64,000 bases of DNA. Origin: Megaleporinus macrocephalus (taxonomy: Eukaryota > Chordata > Actinopteri > Characiformes > Anostomidae). Shown here one piece after another: positions 1 to 11,016 of the stretch. The stretch spans positions 27,777,763 through 27,841,762 of the forward strand of contig CM038710.1 of the NCBI GenBank assembly GCA_021613375.1. Direction: 5' to 3'. Both the position numbers and the translations under genes were made by a program. Within the stretch, counting starts at the first letter, position 1. Each line of letters opens with the position of its first letter. Under the pieces are notes generated by a model. The model was not told the DNA's origin. It did no database searches and worked only from the letters and a program-made list of their open reading frames with translations.

Positions 1-340
1 CAAAAACTCAGTGGACACCGGTTACAATTAGAGTTCTCTCTATATTTGAGTATATGGGTAAATTGCTGAAAATGTTGAAATTCATCAAATGTTTACTTTA
101 ACACAGTAAACTAGTAACCAGTAATAAAGCAGATTTATACCCAGAATAACAAACCCATTCTTTTATTTAATTCCCAAATAAAAAAAGCTTGGCAGTTTAA
201 TTAGTCTATTAATAGCATCTTTTTTTAAATAAAGACTATCAGCTAACACTGAAATAAACAGAAAACCTCCTAAACAAGATCAAACATACCTGAAACCCTT
301 CTAGTAAGCCCTGATTTACCTTCACTTACTGTTTAATTAC

Positions 341-383
<43 letters not shown>

Positions 384-531
384 CACACGTTATCAGTACA
401 TTATTAAATTCACTGTTTTGTTGTGTGTGGGTTTTTTTTGTTAATTTTTTAAAATGTATTTATTTAATTTATATTTTACCAGATTTGTCTGGTAAAAATA
501 CACTGAGAGAAAATGCTGATTGGACACTTAC
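1..531 (-). other. intron 1 (partial) of the SH3/tyrosine kinase gene
   Basis: This AT-rich stretch follows the GTAAGT donor of the SH3 exon on the minus strand. It runs off the left edge of the window. I see no SH2-like exon in it; apart from a (TA)n microsatellite it holds only unique-looking AT-rich sequence. Confidence 0.7.
344..380. repeat. (TA)n microsatellite
   Basis: A pure TA dinucleotide run of about 37 bases inside the first intron of the kinase gene. Likely length-polymorphic. Confidence 0.95.
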
Positions 532-932
532 GGCTGCTCATCCACTGTCTGTTCTCTGGCCAGGTAGTTTGAGGGCACGAAGCCCAAAGTCTCTGTCTGT
601 CTCTGAGAGTCCAGCTTCTCCACCTGCCACCACTCGCCCGACTGCTCGACGATTTTAAACGAGTCTCCCGCTTCGAAGGACAGCTCGTCCTCAGCCCGAG
701 ACTGGAAGGGCCACAGTGCCTTATACACAGCCCTGGTGTCGTTGGTCTGAGGTGTTTCAGAGTTATAGATTCCTCGTTGTGCGTTTTCAGGCTCTGGGCT
801 CGAGTTTTCATTTTTGGAAGCTGCTCCGTCTTCTTCGCCGCTCTTTCCGCCTTTAAACAGGCTGAGGAGGCGATTCTGGATATCCTGGAAACTTGGACAG
901 GGACAGCGAACGTCGTCTTTGAGACTTTTCAT
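532..932 (-). CDS. ptk6: Brk/Frk-family non-receptor tyrosine kinase, first coding exon with SH3 domain (PTK6-like)
   Basis: Translates from an ATG at 932 to a donor at 532/531 (GAGCAGCC|GTAAGT), giving 133 residues plus two bases of a split codon. Residues 1-65 are a low-complexity N-terminal region with a CPCPS motif near residue 12. Residues about 68-127 form an SH3 domain: ALWPF replaces the usual ALYDY, then ELSFEAGD, GEWWQV and FVPSNYL. The sequence after it (NYLAREQTVDEQP) resembles the PTK6 SH3-SH2 linker, where the SH2 domain begins with WFFG; those exons are off the left edge. There is no glycine at position 2, so no Src-type myristoylation, which agrees with PTK6 and SRMS. The Brk family acts in epithelial signalling as cytoplasmic or nuclear tyrosine kinases. 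FRK or SRMS cannot be ruled out, since the N-terminal extension is longer than in mammalian PTK6. The family call is firm; the symbol is tentative. Confidence 0.75.
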
Positions 933-1047
933 TTGGGCAGGTGCTGGAGAGACGCTGAGGACGAGCCGGTCTGAGTGTGTGTGTTGTAGTGAATTTCTCA
1001 GACTGGGCCGGTGTATGGGAGGAGCCCAGTGAGGAAACTCTCTCAGA

Positions 1048-1055
1048 GTTTAAAA
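1048..1055 (-). promoter_or_regulatory. TATA-like element upstream of the kinase exon
   Basis: On the minus strand this reads TTTTAAAC, about 116 bases upstream of the ATG at 932, with a short GC-richer stretch between. It would suit a TATA-type promoter with a short 5'UTR. This is position and composition only; no initiator motif was clear. Confidence 0.3.
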
Positions 1056-1246
1056 CTTTACAGCCCACGCTTTAACTTTACAGCTACGCATTAACAGTGC
1101 TTGATATTACTTAAACTGCGTAATTCTGTGGTTGGAATCAAAGTAATTCAGAGAAATTTCAATTTATATTTCCTCATATTGGTGATGATAGTCAACACAT
1201 GTACAGCCATTATATTATATATAGTATTATATCATATAACCGTCCA

Positions 1247-1557
1247 TAAACCACCAGTTAACCTACATGTGCTCATGAGTTTTATATGGGACTTTGATGA
1301 GGGTAAAACAAATAGATCTGGTGACTGTTTTGCCCTGTATTTAGCTCTGTAATGCTTTTATAGCTATAAAGTTTAGGCAATTTCTTTCTTAAGCCAATGA
1401 AAAGACATCATGGAGCATATTCTTAAGCATTTCATGTAATAGCTTCCTGTAAAGAAGTTTTTAGAGGTTGGATGTCTAGTTCCTATCACCACCACCGTGA
1501 ACAATTCTGACCTGGTAAGTTTTTTTGAACCACTGAGTGAACTTTGTTTACATCTTA
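1247..1557. repeat. dispersed repeat, copy A of a duplicated 311-322 bp unit
   Basis: Matches 3814-4135 in the same orientation nearly throughout, including 'agttttatatgggactttgatgag', split here as the blocks 'agttttatatgggac' and 'tttgatgaggg', and 'cctatcaccaccaccgtga'. The copies differ by scattered substitutions and a roughly 10-base indel near 'catcatggagcat'. Short open frames on the minus strand in both copies (VVVIGTR) are frame remnants of the repeat, not a gene I recognise. Confidence 0.8.
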
Positions 1558-1657
1558 CATCCAAATAGGGGACTAGTTACTTTAAAAAAAAGCCTCAGTC
1601 ATCAGTCAATGTATGCATAACTACATAATAACATGCTGTGAGGGAGCCGACAGAGAC

Positions 1658-1700
1658 AGATGTCTGGTTCCTATCACCACCAACGTGAACAATTCTGAGG
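1658..1700. repeat. third partial copy of the same repeat
   Basis: Contains 'gtctggttcctatcaccacc' followed by 'aacgtgaacaattctga', matching the inner part of the repeat units at 1247-1557 and 3814-4135. Only about 43 bases are retained. Confidence 0.65.
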
Positions 1701-1959
1701 TTTATCTAGAACAACTCATTTCACACAAAACTGTTCTGAGAGACTGTGTTGATGTTTAATTATAGAAGATCTAGAAAAATCAGTTCTATGTGGTTACAAT
1801 GTTGACACAATGGACCCTGGATAGTAAAGAGGATAACAGACCACTATAGGCTCCTGAATGGCAAAGCTGGCAGTTCACTGGCGTTTTGCTCAGTATCTTC
1901 TGGGCGACCTGCTGGTGATTAAGCTGGTGATTGAGTCCAGATAGCATGTGGACGTGGGC

Positions 1960-2110
1960 CTTCTAGCAAAGACATGGCACTGCTGGTCTATGGTTGGCAT
2001 TAATGAACTGTATGTAAGCCAAAAATGGGCTTGTTTGGCCGACATGTCTCAAACAGATCTGGCCCAGATCTGCCAAAGATTGCCAGACTTGAGCTTTGTG
2101 GCAATTATTT
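1960..2110. repeat. probable fish dispersed repeat of the 'tctggcccagatctg' type
   Basis: Carries 'cagatctggcccagatctg', a palindromic arrangement, with 'ccgacatgtctc' and 'tgccagacttg' nearby. This wording resembles an abundant repeat of teleost genomes, known to me only as a pattern. No second full copy lies in the window. Confidence 0.35.
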
Positions 2111-2534
2111 ATGTTTTAAACAGGGATTACAAGGATTTTGGGAGTACAAAGTTTAAATTCACAGTCAGCCATACAATAAACTATAAAAATCCAACCTGAA
2201 ATATGTAGTTTAACTTCTTTAATTGTTGTGTTTATTGAACATCAAATAAAACCTTGACATTAGCCACGTCACTCATTTTAAATTAAAACACATCTGTTTC
2301 ACATCGTGAGTTTAAATCCACTCAACACCGCAGCTGTCTGCAGCTGGTAGGCAAAGAGGGGAAGCATTTGGCTCCGCTGCCTGATCATGTTGGCACTGTG
2401 TAACAAGTCCCACCCAGCAGGGAGGCTGCTGTACCAGCCTGGTTTTTGTATTAGTGGTTCTGATTGGTGGGTCAGTTCTGGTGGAGGTGGTTTAAAGGTG
2501 ACTGGGACAGGAACTTCTCTAGCTTTAACTTGTT

Positions 2535-2702
2535 TTACTCCTTCTTAGCATTCTTTTCTGCTTTCTTATCCACCATCATTTCTTTCCAGTCTCTCAATCT
2601 GGTCTCCTGCACCTGATTCTTCTTTTCCTTCTTCATCAGTTTCTCCCTCCTCGCCTGCTCATACTGAGCCATGGCGACCCCGTTTTCTTCCTCAGTAAAT
2701 CC
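2535..2702 (-). CDS. unrecognised coiled-coil coding-like segment, terminal exon
   Basis: On the minus strand an acceptor TTATTACAG precedes an open frame that ends at a stop at 2535-2537. The product begins GFTEEENGVAMAQYEQARRE and continues with a charged Lys/Glu-rich helix ending KKAEKNAKKE. It joins in phase to the segment at 2764-2912 across a 61-62 bp GT-AG intron whose donor is TCAG|GTTCAT, giving ...EYQRSGFTEEEN... The frame match, the plausible junction and the helical character favour a real or recently dead gene. I do not recognise the family. The very short intron and missing upstream exons argue for a fragment or pseudogene. Confidence 0.3.
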   Translation of the reverse strand, partial: GFTEEENGVAMAQYEQARREKLMKKEKKNQVQETRLRDWKEMMVDKKAEKNAKKE

Positions 2703-2763
2703 TGTAATAATCTGACTGTTAATCACTAACAAACCATCAGTAATCACTAACAGTCTAATGAAC

Positions 2764-2912
2764 CTGATCTCTGGTACTCTCTTTCCTTTCTCTCTTTCTC
2801 TTTCTCTTTAAGCTCTCTTAGCTGCAGCTCCTTCTCCAGCTCACTGAGCCTCCCCAGCTCCTTCCTTTCCTCAGCTGCTGGAGACTCTCCTCCTGTCCCT
2901 GTCTCTCCAGGT
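2764..2912 (-). CDS. unrecognised coiled-coil coding-like segment, penultimate exon
   Basis: Open in the frame that reads ETGTGGESPAAEERKELG, then RLSELEKELQLRELKEKEK and ends EYQRS at a GTTCAT donor. It is a strongly charged heptad-like helix. Two in-frame stops lie just upstream, near 2930, so the exon must start after them; the acceptor there is weak. Part of it (2798-2866) is copied at 3698-3766. Function unknown. Confidence 0.28.
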
Positions 2913-3589
2913 GTCACTCTACAGTGTTATTATCTGCACCTGTGTCTTGTTTGTAGCTCTGCTTCAGTAATATTTCTGAGCTGCTATTCTTAGTTTTATT
3001 TTTAAATCTACAAGTCCTCTTAAACAAAGTAGTAGATTTATTAATTGTACCTGCATTGCTTTCATCAGTGTAGTTCACCTCATTATTTCCTTCTTCTTTT
3101 TAAATCATAGATAAATACATTTCTTCAATGTCATTTATACCAACTCACCTCTACTGGATTTGTATATGTACCAGAGACTACACTTGTCACAAGTTGGTAA
3201 CTCAGTCTTATTACTTGGTGGGGCAGTAGATATCATGATACAGGGCTTACAATTCAAAATATTGCCATACTGTAAGCCATATATTGAGATTTTTAATCTA
3301 AATTTAGGAAAATGTCACATTATAAAGAAAACAACACAACAATGACTGAAATTAGATTACATCACTGCTATGTAGTGGTCAGAGGTTTAAATGCAACACA
3401 GAACAAACCACTGTCTGCCACTTATTGTTGCATGCAAACTATGAATTAAAAATTAATACTGTGTTTTTGAGAATCGATACATTATCACAAAACATATTGC
3501 AGTATTTGATAGTTTTGATATTTTCTAATGATCCTATTATTTGGTAAACAAAATAGTAACTAAATAATTTAAATAATTTAAACTTGCTT

Positions 3590-3660
3590 AATAATAATAA
3601 TAATTATTATTATTATTATTATTATTGAATAATTAATAATAATTAATAATTAATAACAAT
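3590..3660. repeat. (ATT)n / AT-rich simple repeat
   Basis: Runs of ataata and attatt flank one another, followed by repeated 'attaataa' units. Low-complexity DNA in the intergenic region. Confidence 0.9.
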
Positions 3661-3697
3661 AATAAGTCAGCAGTTTAAACAATGATGTTTGAATGTG

Positions 3698-3766
3698 TCT
3701 TTCTCTTTCTCTTTAAGCTCTCTTAGCAGCAGCTCCTTCTCCAGCTCACTGAGCCTCCCTAGCTCA
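3698..3766. repeat. 69 bp duplicate of the coiled-coil exon segment
   Basis: Nearly identical to 2798-2866 in the same orientation, including 'agctccttctccagctcact'. On the minus strand it still reads ELGRLSELEKELLLRELKEK but has no acceptor or downstream exon nearby. It looks like a partial duplicate or the surviving end of a second copy. Confidence 0.75.
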
Positions 3767-3813
3767 GTGATTTGGAGCATTTAAAAGCTTGATAATGTTT
3801 GTTTTTTATTATC

Positions 3814-4135
3814 ACAAACCACTAATTAACCTACATGTATCATAAGTTTTATATGGGACTTTGATGAGGGTAAAACAAATAGATTTGGCGACTGTTTTGC
3901 CCTGCATTTAGCTCTCATATGATTTTATCACTATAAAGTTTAGGCAATTTCTTTCTTAAGCCAATGAAAAGCAACATCTCAGACATCATGGAGCATATTC
4001 ATAAGCATTTCATGCAATAGCTTCCTGTAAAGAAGTTTTTAGAGGTTGGATTTCTGGTTCCTATCACCACCACCGTGAAGAATTCTGACTTGGTAAGTTT
4101 CTTTGGACCACTGAGTGAACTTTGTTTACATCTTA
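3814..4135. repeat. dispersed repeat, copy B of the 311-322 bp unit
   Basis: Second long copy of the repeat at 1247-1557, same orientation, about 2.57 kb away. It directly follows the duplicated coiled-coil fragment at 3698-3766, which suggests this whole intergenic stretch was built by local duplication. Confidence 0.8.
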
Positions 4136-4447
4136 ATTGCTGAATTGTAATTAAATGGTGACAATGGTGACATGGTAACAAGACCACTGTGCCAAAGTCA
4201 AAAGCGGCTTTGTGGTCAGAACTAACAGTAGATGTTTCTAATAAAGTGGCCACTGGCTATATACCCTGAGTGTATGATGAGTTGCAGTGTCTGTATGTTC
4301 TGCGCTGTGAACACTAAGACGAGGTGAAATAGTTCTCTGTATTTATGCGTGACTCAGACAATAGCGCCCTGGTAAATAGATAAGGACTCCAGCGGTGTGG
4401 GTGTTTAACAGACGACCACAGCAACGATTCGATTTTCAGCTCACTGT

Positions 4448-4453
4448 TTTATT
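4448..4453 (-). terminator. nol4l: candidate poly(A) signal AATAAA for nol4l
   Basis: Reads AATAAA on the minus strand, followed 20-40 bases downstream by a G/T-rich stretch (TTGCTGTGGTCGTCTGTT). If used, the nol4l 3'UTR would be about 6.6 kb. Other AATAAA motifs on this strand lie near 9022-9032 and 9049-9054 and could end shorter forms. Confidence 0.35.
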
Positions 4454-4889
4454 CAGCAACTCAGTGACACACACCTCTGGAGGAAAGAGCCTAGCAACTC
4501 TGCAGCAGGTGGAAAACCAGACAGTTTTTCAGACCGTAGCGTTGACACCACACTGAAAATGTAAAAAGAGTCTTTTTCAGACAATAATGAGTCTCTCATC
4601 AGAGTGATATGTTCGAGGTGGGAAACTCCCCCTCCTCCCTCCCCGCATTTTTTTCTTCTTTTTTTCTTTTTTTTTTTTGCATGAAACAAACAGAAACGAA
4701 ATTACCTGCCATATTTTCCATCTTTTAGTCGCTTCACATATATTCATATATATATTTATATTTATCAACACTTTTCTAAAGAATTCAAATATTCAGCCAC
4801 ATGTACTGAAAAGAAGATTCACCTTTAAATCACAATAATAAATATAAAAAAAGGATATATAGCAAATCCGATATAAATGACGTGGTAGT

Positions 4890-4909
4890 AGAGAGAGAGA
4901 GAGAGAGAG
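4890..4909. repeat. (GA)n microsatellite
   Basis: Ten GA units in the putative nol4l 3'UTR; CT-rich in the transcript. Confidence 0.9.
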
Positions 4910-4945
4910 CGAGGACTGGTCGGTCAGGACATATTGGCCTGGATT

Positions 4946-4976
4946 AAAAACAAACAAACAAACAAACAAAAAAAAC
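4946..4976. repeat. (CAAA)n microsatellite
   Basis: Five CAAA/AAAC units with an A-run on each side. Confidence 0.9.
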
Positions 4977-7900
4977 TCAGAGATTCAACGGTTCCTGAGG
5001 TTCCTATGTTCCCCATATAGACGAACAACATGAGGGGAATGGCTTTTTAAAATCACTGAGAAGCTTCTACGAAAGGTCAAAGTGCAAATTCAAACATTAG
5101 AGACTATAATCACATTGGAAAATCTTTGTGGGTTGGGCCAGAGTGAGGAGGCCCTGTACCACTGGCCTTACTTACAAAACAACATTTCAAGTCTTTGTGA
5201 AGGTCAGACAATATCATTTGAAGGCCATTTTATCATTAGCAGGCCCTTTTGCTCCGTAGCATTTTGAGAAGGAGGATTGGTGTTGCACTTTGAGCTTATA
5301 AGAAGCTCTCTGCTGCTCTTTTTTTCCCATCCAGCACCTTCACCCACCAGCAGTGACCGCAATAACGCCTCTAAAGGCCCTTGCACATGGATCCCAGCCC
5401 AACGCTGAGGAAGTAATGCACTTCTTGAGGTGCAAAACAAAACAAACAGTGTTTTAAGATAGAGGTAAATCAAACCTGCAAATGAAAACAGGCTTCTATT
5501 ACAGTAGCACTACAATGGAGTGAATCGTTTTCAGGACTTCAAGAAGTCTGAGGCCATGAGAAGAAAGATAATATATATAAACAGTTGTCAAGGAACGCGC
5601 AATGAGAGTATTCTCATTTTCAGATATGCCCTGGGATACTAACATGAACCACCACGGAGCAACAACAGTCACAGATGCTCGTTTTATACATGACGTATTT
5701 GTAAAGTGTGCAAGGACCTTAACAGTGGTTTAACAAAGTCTCTATAACCTTCTAACATTGCCCCTCCGTGCACAAGCTTCAAGAAACAACTCAAGTCCTA
5801 AATCAGAGGCTGTGGGGGGGCTGAGCGGAGGAGTGAGTCTTCAAACGAACGGAAAAGAAACAACAACGAAAAGAATCGGATCCTCTGTACATGTAAACAT
5901 CACACACTTCCACTGAGTCAAAAAACCAGAAAGAAATAATACAAAGCTTCACATTGGTATACAAAGAGAAAACCGCGGCTTCGGCCTACGGTTTCCGGTA
6001 GGTACAGGAGTAGAAACAAATAAAATACAATAATCATATTAAGAACAATAACAATAATATTACAAAGCACCACAAAATTAAAAGAACACAGGCAATGGTT
6101 GTTTTACCACATTTTTGATTGCAGACCTCGGCTGCACTTATAAAAAAATAAGTTGTAGCATTTTCTTTTTTTATCCCCCCCCCCTCAAAATTTTCAATAT
6201 TTTCCTATTTGTGTACAAGGTGTTTGTCGTTGTGTGCGTGTGTTTGTTTGTGTGTGTTTAGAAGCGTGTTTGACTGGGTTTTACCCCGAGAAATGACCAC
6301 AGAGCTATCAGGGCTTGTTCTCAAATGAGAAATCTAAACGTACATACATTACTGCTGTCATTTCACGAGAAATCTCAGAAAAGGAATAGTGTACACCAAG
6401 CACATATACACAGATGCTGATGTGCCACATTAGGCTGATTGAAATGCCTGGTGCTTCCAAAAAAAAAAACCATCAAGGTATAAGTACTCACGGAGAAAGA
6501 GAAAGCCCTGATTGCTATCCTGCCTCCTATCCTTCTTTAAGGACTCATGGGAAATCAACCTGGTCCCTTCAGCTACGAAAGATACAGTCTATTTGTGGTG
6601 TGAATGCAGGCTTGATACCACACAAACTTTTTTTTCCATAAAAAGTTTTTTCAACAAGCCTTAATAGACTCATGTATGTGGAACGCAAGCCTGTTTTTTA
6701 AAGGGGTTAAAATAAATGCCTGTTGTTCAATAAATTAAAGTGAACTAAGCTTTAAATATATGGCTTGAGTGAGGTCAGGTGTAGTTTAACATTGTCATTC
6801 CAGATGTCAGTGATATATGACTGCTTTTTATTTAAACTGACCAAGCCACAAAGTGCTACCATATTTTGGGCAAATTAAAAAACATATTTAATTCCTTTTC
6901 AACCTAATTTCTATCAGCCACATCTGTGGCGTCAAGTACTGTCCATTAACACAACCATGTGCTTCTTTGTATCTAGAAACACATGTACAATACAAGCCAC
7001 TGCATTATCTGTTCTTGTACTAGAGTACTGGGACACATGTTAAATTATATTGTAAATGTGCTTTTCCTTATTACTGTCAGTTGTAAACAACCATATGCTA
7101 CAACTGCGGCTGATAGAATGAAGGTGAAACAGTCACATATAAAAGAAACACACTCTTGTGAATTTGACTTTTCAGTCACACAGAGATCTATTTTCTGCTC
7201 ACACTTGGCTGAGGCTGGATTCTGCATCTGCTGCTGGCAGACCAAGCTGATTGCTTTGAGCATTGACTTCTATGTCTGGAATGTTGAGACACAAGGTGAA
7301 TTCCCTTTAGAGTCAGAAACATACAGAAAGAGCTCTATAAACCCTGTAGACGTACACAATAAAGAAACACATAAGGAAATAAAGAAAAGAATGAAACGAA
7401 TCGGTTCTATATATTAAATTTAAAAAGCGGGTCTAGTTACTTAGTGGAAAATGCATTGCTCCTCTTAATTGAAAACCCCCCAGTAAGAATAGTGTATCTC
7501 TAGCGTGATCAGTGTTTTTCAGTATGGCTATAACACTTGCTATATATACACTGCTGCGTTAAAGGCTTGAGACAAGGAGCAAGTGCTTATATAGCATTAC
7601 GTGGTTTATATTACCTTCTCCGAGATTGTCTTTTGCTTTTTCATACAGTGTGTTTTTGTTTGTAATCTGAGAACTGAATTTGTTTGAAATTAAGACAAGG
7701 GGGGTGGGAGACAAACTAAAGAAGGGAGATCATAGCGTGCATCACAGATTAGCTTTGTATACCATGTAAATGTGATTTCCTCGAGAAGAATAGGAGACGC
7801 AAGCTTGAGACTTTCTAGTTAATAATTCCCTTGTTGTTCTGCCAATCACAGAAGTGTCCAGCCAATCAGAAAAAGAAGACTGACATCACATAAATTATGA

Positions 7901-8127
7901 CATATCCAGTACGGAGGTTTCTTTTTTTTAAGCTTTGGCCTCCTTTTACTGATAATTAGGTCCCTCTTAAACTTGTGCATATGTACATAAATAAGTCCCT
8001 CTGATGATTCTGATTGGTCCCCGTGCAGTATGAAAGTGACTCAGTCATGAGGTTAGAAAACAAGAGCAGCATTCACAACTTAACAAAATTCGTTTACAAT
8101 GCAGCATGGGAAATGCAGTTCTTTGTC

Positions 8128-8173
8128 TTTTTTTCTTTCTTTCTTTCTTTCTTTCTTCCTTTCTTTTTTTTCC
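8128..8173. repeat. (TTTC)n microsatellite
   Basis: Tandem TTTC units with T-runs at both ends; creates spurious Phe/Leu/Ser-rich open frames on the plus strand and Lys-rich ones on the minus strand. Confidence 0.92.
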
Positions 8174-10938
8174 GTCTCACGTATGGATATGCCGGTTCAT
8201 CTGGAAAGCACCTCACAGCGAGATTGCTGTGGCCAAGCTGCTCCTTCTGTGAGCGTGCGTCTCCCAGAATGCATTGCCGTGCTGAGGGCAAAGGGTTGCC
8301 AAGGCGATGGAGTGTGTAGGAGGGGTTTGGAGTGGGGGGTTCAGCTTCCACTCAGCACAGCTTCATTTGCATAATGTCCAACAGTCTGATGTGCCCCTTC
8401 GACGGAACTGAAAATTCTCTAGCAGTCTGCGTCGAGCATCAGTTCTTTAAGTAGCCTTTTTGTGTATGCTTTTGTGTATACATGAGAAAGAATAAACGTG
8501 TGTAAATAATGAAATTACTGTAACATTGCACCTTACCCCCAACCTCAGTAGCTTTAATCAAATGTCAAATATCTTACAGTTGATCTCCCCTCTGCATCTT
8601 GGATGTTATCTAGCATGACTGTATGTAGCTCATACTACATGCTCATCTTTATGGCGACTTAACATCTTTCCTGGGTAAGATTCTGCCATCCTACAGGATG
8701 TTCTGTTTAAATGATACGAATCGAACTAAGCCCTTGAGTATACAGACAGTGCACCTGAAGGCGTTAGGTGGTCTCTTTTTTGGACCTGAGTGTCTAGCAG
8801 GACAAATGCATGTACTTGCGGTACCCTCCAGATCTCTAGAGGCTGTTTACCCCTTGCATTAATGTTGTTTGGTGCCCAGCTTGTATCTGGATATCATTTG
8901 TGATCAGATAAGATTCGGTTTTAGTTTCCCACAGAAAAAGCACATTACCCTGTATGTCTTGTCTGTTTAGCTTTCTAATGTTTTTTACTGAATGCTGTTG
9001 TTTAAAAATAGCAAACTGTACTTTATTTTATTTCCAGTAAACATTAGTTTATTCTGCTATACAGGTCCATCTATGTTGACTGAGAGAAAGAGTAATGCAC
9101 GATAGCATAAGGAAATCACAGGGTGTGCAAAAGTATATAGAGAAGGACGAGGTGGGCGACGGCGGCGAGAGCTACTGAATCACTGTGAGCCAAATCATGT
9201 ATAAGTGTTTAGCTTGTGAGGAGTGCAGTGAGTTTGCGTAAACATTGTTTTAAATGTACATGACTCAAATGTGTACATTGGCTTTACATGATCATAATTA
9301 CTGTGTGTAGTATATAGACAGTATATAGACATTAATACAGAATTTAGTTGTGAATTTAGCTCTTATGTGTGAATGTATCAAGTTACAATGGTTCTAAATG
9401 AAGTTCAGCCAATTAGATTTTAGAACTGGAACAATTATTTAAAGTAAAAATTCTGGTTGTGGAAAGTCAGTTGTTAAAAGAATTTACCAAAATTGTATGC
9501 TTTCTGCAGTGGTCAGGAACACTAATTGTGTCCACTTTTTTGGACACAAGAGAAAACTTTTATAATTGTATGCTGATATAGAAAAGACAATTGACATCCA
9601 TCTCTGCCCAATTGGAATGTGACACCTGGTCATCCTGTTTTTTATGTGGTCAAGTGAAAACCGAATGTGTTCTGATCACTGATAACACATGTTGATTCAA
9701 GGTGTAAAGAGCCTCTATGTGTTCTGGCTTGACTGCAATTGCTGTATATCTGACTAAGAACTGATTGTAACAGTAGCAGGTTCTGTTACTGTACAGAAGC
9801 AGGTAACCAGAATTGTGCCTGATTCGCACATGCTACCTCTGGGTGTTGTGAGAGATGCTGCAGTGTGACTGATGCAGCTTGCGTGCACAGTATTTGTGCT
9901 GCAGCAAGCAAGTTCTACAGATATCCTTTATCCAAATGGAAAAATAGTCAGATCAGCCACGCTGGTCAGTAAAATTTCATGTAGACAAGAGCATTCTGAC
10001 TTCTGACTAGGCAATAGTTTCAAGTTGAGAGCTGCTGGGTAAATCTGTGTGCAGCACACACTATTTAAACAGCAGTGAATTAAGCTTGAATTAAGTTTAG
10101 TTTAATAGAAATACATTTTTGTAAGTTCCAATTCTTTCTGTTTAATGTTCACTGTTTTTGGGGCTCGTTTCAGTGTGTTTTGCTGTGACATGCACAGGAA
10201 AATCAGCTCTTGGCCTATTTTCTAAAATATCGTGCCACTTCAGTGCTGCGTCTGGAATGCTCTGCCACTTCGCTCGTACAGCCTGTGTGAAACAACTGTT
10301 AATATAAGCGCTGAAATTAAAATCAAGATGTTCCGCATTGCTCACGCCATGCAGAGGTAGCTTCTGTAAATCTGACTTAAGTAGATTTTACTATGTTGGT
10401 CCATCTGTGCAAATAACTGTTTTTGTTTTTGTAGCATAACTGCAGCTGCTTGGTGCAAACGACCCCACGTTTTATCAACACTACAGCCACTGATGATCTA
10501 ATGACGGATGAAATGACATCATGTGCTCATTCTAGCAACACTCCCAGTAATGGAGAGGGTTATAAGGAACTGATTGTGTAGATTAATCTATTCTCCAAAA
10601 GTGCTGCAATGCGATCAGCCATCGGATGGTTTCACAGATTGTGCTCTACAGTGCTGTTATGACATCATTGTCCAAAGTGAAGCCTCTCTGTCAAGCAATT
10701 ACACAGCTTCCTCAGATCATTCAGCATACCAGGAGTTGTGCCCTGCTGTAAATCTAACTGTGGGCTAAGGGAATTTGGTAAAGACACTATAACGAAGATA
10801 AGGCTGTCATGAGAAATGCAAAATAGGTAGCTCTATAAAGAGAGGGGACTGTGTGTATGTGTAGCTACATATAACTTTTCTGCTTATGTGCATATCCCAA
10901 TTTATGTATGCCTCTATGTGTGCGCTTGTTTGTGCAGA

Positions 10939-10940
<2 letters not shown>

Positions 10941-10969
<29 letters not shown>
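10941..10969. repeat. (TG)n microsatellite just after the nol4l stop
   Basis: A TG run about 50 bases downstream of the nol4l stop codon. In the transcript it is a CA repeat, a sequence type bound by hnRNP L; any regulatory effect is inference. Confidence 0.9.
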
Positions 10970-10972
<3 letters not shown>

Positions 10973-11016
10973 TGTGAGAGCGAGCGACAGGACTAAACCG
11001 TGTCAAGTATGAGTTC

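Larger units (their letters stand above)
4454..11016 (-). other. nol4l: putative long 3'UTR of nol4l
   Basis: There is no supported exon on either strand between the nol4l stop codon and the poly(A) signal at 4448. The stretch is mostly unique, largely free of the dispersed repeats found further left, and NOL4-family 3'UTRs are long in vertebrates. It includes (GA)n at 4890-4909, (CAAA)n at 4946-4976, (TTTC)n at 8128-8173 and (TG)n at 10941-10969. A GC-richer patch at 8090-8380 has promoter-like motifs and could mean part of the stretch is intergenic instead. The extent is inferred. Confidence 0.4.

Noticed and set aside
6983..7417. 144-codon plus-strand open frame
   Set aside because: No recognisable domain, ordinary AT-rich codon use, and antisense to the putative nol4l 3'UTR. 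Not enough to call a gene.
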